From contig NZ_CP135529.1 of NCBI RefSeq assembly GCF_032401055.1, positions 1,054,001 through 1,118,000 of the forward strand: a stretch of DNA of 64,000 bases. The letters run 5' to 3'. The position numbers and the translations under genes are program-made. The notes beneath the pieces are model-generated. The model made no database searches. It was not told the DNA's origin and was given only the letters and a program-made list of their open reading frames with translations. The first letter of the stretch is position 1. Each line of letters starts with the position of its first letter. Below, piece after piece: positions 56,643 through 64,000 of this stretch. The DNA comes from Tardiphaga sp. 709 (GTDB lineage Bacteria; Pseudomonadota; Alphaproteobacteria; Rhizobiales; Xanthobacteraceae).

Positions 56643-58804
56643 GCTGAGGCTCCAGGTACGATCGGCAACTGCCGCGGTCTTCCCACTCCGAGTTTCGCCA
56701 GCGCGTTGGCAACGGCAGGCCCGAGCGGAGGCACGCCGGGTTCGCCGACGCCTGATGGCTTCTCGGTCGATTTCACGATGACCACTTCGATCTCCGGCAT
56801 CTCATTGATGCGCAGCGACCGATAGGTGTCGAAATTGCCGGACACCGGCGCGCCGGCATCCAGCGTCTGTTCCGCATAGAGGATGTGACCGAGGCCGAAG
56901 CCGATGCCACCCTCCATCTGCGCGCGGATAATGTCGGGGTTCACGGCGACGCCGCAATCCACCGCGCACCACACCTTGTGCACCTTCGGACCGTCGTCGG
57001 TCATGGACAGTTCGACGACCTGCGCGACGAAGGTATTGAAGCTTTCGACCACCGCAACGCCGCGCGCACGGCCTGCCGGCACCTTGTAGTTCTTCCAGTC
57101 GGCGAGTTCGGCGACAGCCTTCAGCGCACCGGCATGGCGCGGTTTCTTGCTCAGCAGCTCGAGGCGACCTTCGATCGGATCCTTGCCGGCGGCTTCCAGC
57201 AGTTCATCGACAAAGGCTTCGACGACATAACCGGTGTGGGTGTGGCCCACCGAGCGCCACCACAACACGGGCACGCCGACATCGACCTGATGCATGTCGC
57301 AGCGGAAGTTCTCGACGTCATACGGGATTTCGTTCGAGCCTTCATAGGACGTTGGGTCGAGGCCGTCCTTGAACATCATGGACTCGAAGAAGGAGCCCTT
57401 CATGATCGACTGCGAGACAATGGTGTCGCTCCAGGCTTCGATCTTGCCGTCGCGCACGGCACCGCGCATGCGGTGGATGCAATACGGCCGATAGTAGCCA
57501 CCGCGCATGTCGTCTTCGCGCGTCCACACCAGCTTGACCGGCTTGCCCGGTCCGATCGCTTTCGCGACTTCGGCGAGCTCGATGGCCTGATGCGTGCTCT
57601 GCTGGGCGCGGCGGCCGAAGCTGCCGCCGGCAAGAAGAACGTCGATCTTCACCTTCTCGATCGGCAGCCCGAGCACCTTGGAGATCGCCATATGGTCAGG
57701 CGTCGGAAACTGGCAGCCGTAGCGCGCATAGGCGGTGTCGCCGTCCCATTTCAGATAGGCGTTGAGCGGCTCCATCGCGGCATGGGCCAGATACGGGAAG
57801 ACATATTCAACCTCGATGACGCGGCCACCTTTGGCCATCGACTCTTCGAACTTGCCCTCGGCCTTTACGAGTTTGCCGGCCGTCTTCGACAGTCCGCGGA
57901 ATTGCTGCAGCAGTTCGGCGCTGCCACGCTTCTCCGCCTTGCTGTCATCCCAGGTGATCTTCAGCGCATCGCGGCCCATCTTCGCGGGCCAGAAGCCCTT
58001 GGCGTAGACAGCGACACCGTTCGACACCTGCTTGACGTCGACGACACCCGCCACGGCCTTCGCAGCCGTCGCATCGAAGGACGCGACCTTGCCGCCGAAT
58101 TTCGGCGAGCGCGCCACGACCACCGTGAGCATGTCCGGCTCGTTGATATCGAGCGTGTAGAATGCCTTGCCATTGGTCTTGTCGGCGCTGTCGAGGCGCT
58201 TCACGACGCCTTCCTTGCCGATCAACCTGAACTGCGACGGATCCTTCAGTTTCGGATCAGCCGGCACCGGCATGGCCATCGCCTTGTCGGCGAATTCACC
58301 GAAGCGACCTTCATGGCCAGACGCATGTTTCATCACACCGTTATCGACAGTGATCTCGCCCGCCGGCACCTGCCACGCATCGGCAGCAGCCGCGACCAGC
58401 ATCTGGCGCGCCGCGGCGCCGACCTGTCGCATCTGGATGTAGGAATTGGCGATGGCCGTCGAGCCACCGGTGCCCTGCATGCCGAACGCCAGATTCTTGT
58501 AGAGCTGCGGATTCGACGGCGCGTGATCGGCGCGCATCTGCGCCCAGTCTGCGTCGAGTTCTTCGGCGACCAAAGTCGCCATGCCGGTGAACGGCCCCTG
58601 CCCGAATTCGATGCCCTTGCACAGCACTGTGACGGTGTTGTCGGGCTTGATGATCAGGAACGTGTTCGGCGCGATATTGATCGACGGCTTTGCCGCCGCC
58701 TGCGCGAACAGTTTGTCGGCGCGCGCAACATAAGCGCCGAGCACGAGGCCAGCGCTGCCCTTGAGCAGCGTGCGACGGGAGAGTTTGGTGTCATGAACGG
58801 TCAT
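56639..58804 (-). CDS. xanthine-dehydrogenase-family molybdopterin-binding subunit, isoquinoline 1-oxidoreductase beta-like
   Basis: The product is 721 residues. A Tat signal (SRRTLLKGSAGLVLGA) sends the folded cofactor-loaded protein to the periplasm, as in isoquinoline 1-oxidoreductase IorB and aldehyde dehydrogenases of this type. Family blocks include GKGIEFGQGPFTGMATLVAE-like CKGIEFGQGPFTG, MQGTGGSTAIANSY, LAGGSFGRRAQQ, WWRSVGHTHTGYVVEAF and GVGEPGVPPLGPAVANAL with the catalytic glutamate in the last. It probably hydroxylates an N-heterocycle or oxidises an aldehyde; the substrate is not known. It follows the iron-sulfur gene by three bases. Confidence 0.9.
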   Translation of the reverse strand: MTVHDTKLSRRTLLKGSAGLVLGAYVARADKLFAQAAAKPSINIAPNTFLIIKPDNTVTVLCKGIEFGQGPFTGMATLVAEELDADWAQMRADHAPSNPQLYKNLAFGMQGTGGSTAIANSYIQMRQVGAAARQMLVAAAADAWQVPAGEITVDNGVMKHASGHEGRFGEFADKAMAMPVPADPKLKDPSQFRLIGKEGVVKRLDSADKTNGKAFYTLDINEPDMLTVVVARSPKFGGKVASFDATAAKAVAGVVDVKQVSNGVAVYAKGFWPAKMGRDALKITWDDSKAEKRGSAELLQQFRGLSKTAGKLVKAEGKFEESMAKGGRVIEVEYVFPYLAHAAMEPLNAYLKWDGDTAYARYGCQFPTPDHMAISKVLGLPIEKVKIDVLLAGGSFGRRAQQSTHQAIELAEVAKAIGPGKPVKLVWTREDDMRGGYYRPYCIHRMRGAVRDGKIEAWSDTIVSQSIMKGSFFESMMFKDGLDPTSYEGSNEIPYDVENFRCDMHQVDVGVPVLWWRSVGHTHTGYVVEAFVDELLEAAGKDPIEGRLELLSKKPRHAGALKAVAELADWKNYKVPAGRARGVAVVESFNTFVAQVVELSMTDDGPKVHKVWCAVDCGVAVNPDIIRAQMEGGIGFGLGHILYAEQTLDAGAPVSGNFDTYRSLRINEMPEIEVVIVKSTEKPSGVGEPGVPPLGPAVANALAKLGVGRPRQLPIVPGASA

Positions 58805-58807
58805 GGC

Positions 58808-59272
58808 TCAACCCTCCAGAGATTTGGCGGCGCCATGAATGGCGGCGCGGATGCGGACATAGGTGGCGCAGCGGCAGATGTTGCCGTTCATCGCCAGGTC
58901 GATATCGTTGTCGGTGGGGGCCGGATTGACGCTGAGCAGCGCCGTGGCGCTCATCACCTGCCCGGATTGACAGTAGCCACATTGCGGCACGTCAAGCGCG
59001 ACCCAGGCGGCTTGCACTGCTTTGGCTTCCTTGGAGTCGAGACCTTCGATGGTGGTGATTTCGCTGGTGCCGATGGCCGAGACGGGCATCGAACAGGAGC
59101 GGACGGTCTGACCGTCCACATAGACCGTGCAGGCGCCGCATTGCGCGACCCCGCAGCCATATTTGGTGCCGGTGAGACCGGCCCCATCTCGAATTGCCCA
59201 GAGCAGAGGTGTGTTGGGATCGACGTCGACCTGACGGGCCTGACCGTTGATCTTGAGAGTGAACGCAGCCAT
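58808..59272 (-). CDS. [2Fe-2S]-binding subunit, isoquinoline 1-oxidoreductase alpha-like
   Basis: The product is 154 residues. The plant-type ferredoxin cluster is held by the cysteines of YGCGVAQCGACTVYVDG plus a later CSMP, and the second cluster by CGYCQSGQVM and ICRCATYVRIR. There is no signal peptide; proteins of this class cross the membrane by hitchhiking on the Tat-bearing large subunit. It shuttles electrons from the molybdenum cofactor to the cytochrome. First gene of the three-gene operon. Confidence 0.93.
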   Translation of the reverse strand: MAAFTLKINGQARQVDVDPNTPLLWAIRDGAGLTGTKYGCGVAQCGACTVYVDGQTVRSCSMPVSAIGTSEITTIEGLDSKEAKAVQAAWVALDVPQCGYCQSGQVMSATALLSVNPAPTDNDIDLAMNGNICRCATYVRIRAAIHGAAKSLEG

Positions 59273-59433
59273 CGCTGATGTCCTATGTCGTCGAATGTAC
59301 GCCTACATTCGAGTTGTTCTAAACAGCCGACATCTACATCCGCATTGCGGAATAACCCATTCAATTATTTTTGTACCGGCCGGGAACGAAATTCGCTCTT
59401 GCGAAACGGCCTTGCAGACCAGTCGCCAGCCGG

Positions 59434-60114
59434 TCAGAGGCGCCGCGACGCTTCGATGCCGCTCAGGATGAGATCGATTCCGGCGATAAAGTCCTGGCGG
59501 TCGTCGTGCCCCCGCAAATGTGCAGCCATGCTGCGGGTGAATGCATAGGCGTCCGGATCGAGCTGAGACCAAGAGATCGCGACCGCGTCCAGAAAGTCAG
59601 ACCTGTCGATTCCTCGCATCCGGCCGAGCTGCCCGTTGGCCGCGTTCTGCGCACCGACGCCAAGGATGTAGTTCAGCAACGCACCCACCGTCGCCCACTG
59701 TTGCTCGTCAGGCACGCCAAGGGCGCTCACCTGCCGGCCGATGCGTTCGAGTATTCGCACCATGGGCAACTGCCCCGGAGCCCGTGTGAGCGCGGAGCCA
59801 ACCCACGGATGCGCGTCGATCGCGTCGAACATATCCAGCGCGAGGGCGCGAATGATGGCCTGAGGCGTCGCACCAACCAGAGGTGCCTTCAGCGTGCGCG
59901 CGATAATGGCGTCGCAGGCGGCGGTCAGCAGTTCGCCCTTGTTGGGCACGTGCCAATAGATCGCGCCGGGGCCCGTGGCCAGCCGTTCCGACAGGGCGCG
60001 GAATGTCAGACCATCTTCCCCGCTGCCGTCCAGAATCGCGATCGACGCTTCGATGATGCGATCCCGCGTGAGCGAGTCTTCGCGTCGTGGGCTACTGCGC
60101 TTTTTTTTGATCAT
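59434..60114 (-). CDS. TetR-family regulator (TetR_C-type) divergent from a monooxygenase
   Basis: The product is 226 residues. The helix-turn-helix reads DRIIEASIAILDGSGEDGL and SERLATGPGAIYWHVPNKGE, where YWHVPNKGELL is characteristic of regulators close to tetracycline repressors. The C-terminal domain (about 80-220) holds WVGSALTRAPGQLPMVRILE. A basic N-terminal arm (MIKKKRSSPRRED) may add DNA contacts. It is divergent from a FAD monooxygenase gene with twin operators between them, so it most likely represses both. The inducer is unknown. Confidence 0.9.
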   Translation of the reverse strand: MIKKKRSSPRREDSLTRDRIIEASIAILDGSGEDGLTFRALSERLATGPGAIYWHVPNKGELLTAACDAIIARTLKAPLVGATPQAIIRALALDMFDAIDAHPWVGSALTRAPGQLPMVRILERIGRQVSALGVPDEQQWATVGALLNYILGVGAQNAANGQLGRMRGIDRSDFLDAVAISWSQLDPDAYAFTRSMAAHLRGHDDRQDFIAGIDLILSGIEASRRL

Positions 60115-60122
60115 GGCTTATC

Positions 60123-60168
60123 TTGACATAAATGGAACACCGTTCCAATAGAATGGAATTCCGTTCCA
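60123..60168. promoter_or_regulatory. twin TetR-type operators and -35 element
   Basis: TGGAAC-ACC-GTTCCA (60133-60147) and TGGAAT-TCC-GTTCCA (60154-60168) have centres 21 bases apart, two helical turns, so two dimers would sit on one DNA face. TTGACA (60123-60128) is a good -35 hexamer for the plus-strand monooxygenase gene, with operator 1 inside its spacer. The -10 is less clear (AATAGAAT near 60147-60154). Confidence 0.88.
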
Positions 60169-60220
60169 TCGAGGCCTTGGGGAATGTCCCGGGCCCGCCT
60201 GTGACTGCAAAGGTGGCGAG

Positions 60221-61357
60221 ATGAATACTCATGTGGCGATTGTCGGCGCGGGGCTCGGCGGGCTGACGCTTGCCCGCGTGCTCCATGTTCACGGTATCGC
60301 AGCGACGATCTATGAAGCTGAAGCCTCGGCCGACTCGCGGGCACAAGGAGGCCTGCTCGATATTCACGAATACAACGGGCAGCTTGCACTCAAGGCTGCA
60401 GGATTGTTCGAAGCTTTCCGCGACATCGTCATCGTCGGTGCTGATGCCAAGCGGATACGCGACAAGGACGGCAAGCTGCTGTTTGACAGACCCGACATGG
60501 GTAACGGCAGTCGACCTGAGGTGGATCGAGGAGAATTGCGTCGGCTTCTGCTCGATTCTCTGCCCGCCGACACGATCCGTTGGGGACACAAACTTGCAGC
60601 GGCGTCTCCGCTCGGCGACGGGCGGCACGCATTGACTTTCTCCCATGGCTCAACGGTATCGACCGATCTCCTCATAGGTGCCGACGGCGCGTGGTCACGC
60701 GTTCGCCCGCTCCTCTCCGGGGAGAAGCCGGCCTATGTCGGCACGTCATTCATCGAGACGTTTCTTTTCGACGCCGACACCCGTCACAAAGCCAGCGCGG
60801 ACGCGGTTGGCGGCGGCACGCTGATGGCGATTGCACCGGGCCAGGGAATCTTTGCGCACCGACACGCCGATGGAACACTGCAAGGCTACGTGGCCCTGAA
60901 CAGGCCGGAGGACTGGATCGCCCGCATCGACTTCTCGGACCGGACGAATGCCCTCGCCCGCATCGCCGCGGAATTCGACGACTGGGCTCCGGAGCTGACA
61001 GCGCTCATCACCAACAGCGAGGGCGCCCCTTTGCTTCGCCCGATCTATGCGCTGCCGATCGAACACCGATGGGATCGCGTAGCCGGCGTGACGCTGCTCG
61101 GCGATGCCGCGCACCTGATGTCACCATTCGCCGGCGAAGGCGCCAATCTCGCAATGTATGATGGCGCCGAACTCGGACGGGCACTTGCCGCCAATCCGGA
61201 AGACGTCGAAGCCGCGCTTGTCGCTTATGAAACGGAGCTCTTTCCCCGCAGCGCGTCTGTTGCCGCGGAGACCGACCAGAATCTGAAGCTGTTCTTCAAC
61301 GACAACGCGCCTCAGAGCGTGGTTGACCTGTTCACCAGTTTCCAGATCACCGAATAG
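60221..61357 (+). CDS. FAD-dependent monooxygenase, TetX-like
   Basis: The product is 378 residues, the length of TetX-type flavoprotein monooxygenases. The FAD-binding loop is [17 protein letters not shown] (residues 5-21), a conserved arginine follows in [11 protein letters not shown], the DG motif is [15 protein letters not shown], and the GD motif is [20 protein letters not shown]. Such enzymes hydroxylate aromatic or polyketide compounds; similarity to TetX alone does not show tetracycline inactivation. It is controlled with high likelihood by the divergent TetR protein. Stop is five bases from the stop of the convergent dehydrogenase. Confidence 0.88.
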   Translation: MNTHVAIVGAGLGGLTLARVLHVHGIAATIYEAEASADSRAQGGLLDIHEYNGQLALKAAGLFEAFRDIVIVGADAKRIRDKDGKLLFDRPDMGNGSRPEVDRGELRRLLLDSLPADTIRWGHKLAAASPLGDGRHALTFSHGSTVSTDLLIGADGAWSRVRPLLSGEKPAYVGTSFIETFLFDADTRHKASADAVGGGTLMAIAPGQGIFAHRHADGTLQGYVALNRPEDWIARIDFSDRTNALARIAAEFDDWAPELTALITNSEGAPLLRPIYALPIEHRWDRVAGVTLLGDAAHLMSPFAGEGANLAMYDGAELGRALAANPEDVEAALVAYETELFPRSASVAAETDQNLKLFFNDNAPQSVVDLFTSFQITE

Positions 61358-61362
61358 CTGCC

Positions 61363-62313
61363 CTAAACCGCCACCGCGTACGGCAGCCCCTTGCCCGCGT
61401 AAAACGCGTCGAGATTGGCGATGACACAGTCCTGCATCGCCGTATGCGAGTCGAGCGTGTGGCCGCCGATATGCGGCGTCAGCACGACATTCGGCAAGGC
61501 CGTGAGTGCGTCGGGCGCGTGGGGCTCCTTCTCGAACACGTCGAGGCCGGCGCCGACGATGGCCTTGTCGGCCAGCGCCGCGGTCAGCGCAGCCTGATCG
61601 ATCACCGAGCCGCGCGAGATATTCACGACCACGCCATTGGCGCCGAGCTTCTTCAGCATCGCGGCATCGATGATGTGATGGGTGTCCGCGCCAGCGCGCA
61701 CCGCGACCATCAGCACGTCGCACCATTCGACGAGTGCGTCGAGGCTCGGCTCGTAGCGATACGGCACATCGTGCTTGCTGCGGCTGTGATAGGCGACGTC
61801 GCATTCGAAGGCCGCGACGCGCGATGCGATCTTGCGGCCGATCTCGCCCATGCCATAGACGCCCACTCTGCGACCTGGATTGCCCGGCTGCGGCGACATC
61901 AGCGGCGACGGCTTTGCGGAGGACCAGCCGCCTTCGCGCAGATACTGATCCGCGGGTAGCAGACGGCGTGTCACCGCGAGCATCAGCGTGAGTGCCAGAT
62001 CGGCAACCGAAGCCGCATTTGCGCCCGGGCTGTTGCCGACTACGATCTTGCGCTCGGCCGCGGCCGTGAAGTCGACGCCGTCATAGCCGGTGCCGTAGCA
62101 GATGATGGCGCCGAGCGCCGGCATCATGTCCATCACGTCTGCCTTGAGCACCTGACCGCCCGCGGTGATCAGCGCGCGCACGTCTTTCAGTTGGTCAGCG
62201 GAAAAGGTCTGCAGCGGTGGCTTGCCTGCAGCGTCCAGAAGATCGAAGTGCTCGCCGATGCGCACCATCTGGGACTTCGGGAAACGCGAATAGATCAGAA
62301 CCTTCTCGGCCAT
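61363..62313 (-). CDS. D-2-hydroxyacid dehydrogenase family protein
   Basis: The product is 316 residues from the ATG at 62313 (MAEKVLIYSRFPKS). The NAD(P) Rossmann loop is VGVYGMGEIGRKIASRV, and the catalytic residues are the Arg of NISRGSVIDQ, the Glu of DVFEKEPHAP and the His of LTPHIGGHT. It reduces a 2-oxoacid or oxidises a D-2-hydroxyacid; SRSKHDVPY after the second strand (Arg) suggests preference for NADP(H), as in glyoxylate/hydroxypyruvate reductases. It reads convergently with the monooxygenase. Confidence 0.9.
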   Translation of the reverse strand: MAEKVLIYSRFPKSQMVRIGEHFDLLDAAGKPPLQTFSADQLKDVRALITAGGQVLKADVMDMMPALGAIICYGTGYDGVDFTAAAERKIVVGNSPGANAASVADLALTLMLAVTRRLLPADQYLREGGWSSAKPSPLMSPQPGNPGRRVGVYGMGEIGRKIASRVAAFECDVAYHSRSKHDVPYRYEPSLDALVEWCDVLMVAVRAGADTHHIIDAAMLKKLGANGVVVNISRGSVIDQAALTAALADKAIVGAGLDVFEKEPHAPDALTALPNVVLTPHIGGHTLDSHTAMQDCVIANLDAFYAGKGLPYAVAV

Positions 62314-62368
62314 CGTGACGATCCTTTGGGGCATTCCTGCCGGGTCTAAAGAGCGGAAGACAAAAGAA

Positions 62369-62398
62369 AGGGCGGAACCGGTTGCCCGATTCCGCCCT
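62369..62398 (-). terminator. terminator after rplA
   Basis: Nine-base arms AGGGCGGAA (62369-62377) and TTCCGCCCT (62390-62398) with an inner CGG/CCG pairing; on the minus strand TTTCTTTTG follows. It lies 25 bases after the rplA stop and separates rplK-rplA from the accessory genes. Confidence 0.88.
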
Positions 62399-62423
62399 GG
62401 TTTCTTGCAAGCCTTGTTCCGGC

Positions 62424-63116
<693 letters not shown>

Positions 63117-63122
63117 GACCGT

Positions 63123-63551
63123 TTACCCCGCGACCTCGACACCCATCGAACGGGCAGAGCCCTCAACCATCTTCATGGCCGATTCAATGGTGTCGCAATT
63201 CAGATCCTTCATCTTCGCTTCGGCGATCTCGCGCACCTGCGCTTTGGTCACCGCGCCGGCCTTGTCACGACCCGGCAGCTTGGAGCCGGAGGTGAGCTTG
63301 GCGGCCTTCTTGATGAAGAAGGACATCGGGGGGGTCTTGAGGGCGAAGGTGAACGAACGATCGGCGTAGATCGTGATCACCACCGGGATTGGGGTGTTCT
63401 TTTCTTCCTTCTGCGTTTGCGCGTTGAACGCTTTACAGAATTCCATGATGTTCAAACCGCGCTGACCAAGCGCGGGACCGATCGGGGGCGAAGGGTTCGC
63501 CGCACCGGCCGGCACCTGAAGCTTCAGGTATCCGGTCACTTTCTTTGCCAT
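63123..63551 (-). CDS. rplK: 50S ribosomal protein L11
   Basis: The product is 142 residues. [40 protein letters not shown] and the C-terminal RNA-binding block [19 protein letters not shown] are typical. L11 helps form the GTPase-associated centre and is required for RelA activation and thiostrepton binding. It follows nusG by 129 bases. Confidence 0.98.
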   Translation of the reverse strand: MAKKVTGYLKLQVPAGAANPSPPIGPALGQRGLNIMEFCKAFNAQTQKEEKNTPIPVVITIYADRSFTFALKTPPMSFFIKKAAKLTSGSKLPGRDKAGAVTKAQVREIAEAKMKDLNCDTIESAMKMVEGSARSMGVEVAG

Positions 63552-63680
63552 GTGTCACTCCTGTTGTGCCGGTCATCGACCGGCTGTTTCAGGTTTCGTG
63601 GTTCGGTCGACAAGCGGTTGGCAACCGCCCTCTTCCTCCCACGGCCTTAGAAACGCGAGGCGAACCTCGCGCTATTGCGA

Positions 63681-64000
63681 TCAGACCTTTTCGACCTGAC
63701 CGAATTCCAGTTCGACCGGCGTGGCGCGGCCGAAGATCGACACTGCGACCTTCACGCGCGAGCGTGCCTCGTCGATTTCCTCGACGACGCCGGAGAACGA
63801 CGCGAACGGGCCATCGGCCACCTTCACGTTCTCGCCGATCTCGAACGACACCGACGCCTTCGGGCGCTCCACGCCTTCCTGCACCTGGTGCAGAATGCGC
63901 ATGGCTTCGGCTTCCGAAATCGGCATCGGCTTGTTTTCCGCACCGAGGAAGCCCGTGACCTTCGGGGTGTTCTTGATCAGATGAAACGCTTCGTCGGTGA
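63681..64000 (-). CDS. nusG: transcription termination/antitermination protein NusG, 5' part cut by window edge
   Basis: About 106 C-terminal residues are visible. They include the end of the NGN domain (TPKVTGFLGAENKPMPISEA and AMRILHQVQEG) and the complete KOW domain (FEIGENVKVADGPFASFSGV, SRVKVAVSIFGRATPVELEF), ending GQVEKV. NusG binds polymerase and links it to Rho and to ribosomal protein S10. Its place before rplK-rplA is the canonical bacterial order, with secE expected just outside the window. Confidence 0.97.
   Translation of the reverse strand, partial: TDEAFHLIKNTPKVTGFLGAENKPMPISEAEAMRILHQVQEGVERPKASVSFEIGENVKVADGPFASFSGVVEEIDEARSRVKVAVSIFGRATPVELEFGQVEKV

Noticed and set aside
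56885-59278. 797-codon open frame opposite the molybdenum and iron-sulfur subunit genes
   Set aside because: It spans two real genes on the other strand that have complete cofactor motifs; its own translation is Arg/His/Asp-rich without domains.

Overview
The window looks like a chromosomal segment of an alphaproteobacterium of the Bradyrhizobiaceae (Bradyrhizobium, Rhodopseudomonas, Tardiphaga or Afipia type). The grounds are high GC with strong third-position bias, ribosomal and RNA polymerase proteins of typical rhizobial form, an ATP12-type chaperone gene, BluB, an OprO/P-type porin, and two intergenic palindromes that resemble repeats common in this family. The genus cannot be resolved from the sequence alone.

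Layout. 1-10.4 kb holds mixed housekeeping and envelope genes: a truncated TRIC/UPF0126 channel, small secreted proteins including an Arg/Trp-rich Tat substrate, two secreted hydrolases, propionyl-CoA carboxylase beta (pccB), a CMD-family protein, an HlyD-type adaptor with a small membrane partner, a FliK/FlhB-like pair and an ATP12 chaperone. 10.4-15.7 kb is a minus-strand run with tight spacing: DegP-type protease, rarA, an RluA-type pseudouridine synthase, bluB and a small secreted protein. 15.7-20 kb holds an HxlR regulator divergent from a quinone oxidoreductase, a porin with a hairpin-rich leader, and an SDR enzyme.

20.1-39.2 kb is the complete fused str-S10-spc-alpha supercluster on the minus strand. 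It reads rpsL-rpsG-fusA-tuf-rpsJ-rplC-rplD-rplW-rplB-rpsS-rplV-rpsC-rplP-rpmC-rpsQ-rplN-rplX-rplE-rpsN-rpsH-rplF-rplR-rpsE-rpmD-rplO-secY-adk-rpsM-rpsK-rpoA-rplQ and ends in a strong terminator. 39.9-45.3 kb holds a RidA-like gene and a divergent TetR regulator sharing a triple operator, then an ABC exporter with Asp/Glu-rich tails and a flavin oxidoreductase fused to a methyltransferase. 45.5-55.3 kb is rplJ-rplL-rpoB-rpoC. 56-62.3 kb is accessory: an isoquinoline-oxidoreductase-like iron-sulfur/molybdenum/diheme cassette, a TetR regulator divergent from a TetX-like monooxygenase with twin operators, and a 2-hydroxyacid dehydrogenase. It separates rplK-rplA and nusG (62.4-64 kb) from rplJ.

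Main points of interest: (1) two single-base insertions break frame, one in rarA and one in the essential gene rpsE; homology shows exactly where the frame resumes, which suggests consensus errors. (2) Adenylate kinase carries a 110-residue histone-H1-like Lys/Ala tail. (3) An amine-oxidase-like/SAM-methyltransferase fusion lies next to an exporter with acidic tails, the best candidate here for an undescribed pathway. (4) Strong hairpins without U-tracts sit at several gene junctions in the ribosomal and polymerase operons. No IS element, prophage, CRISPR array, tRNA or rRNA was seen.
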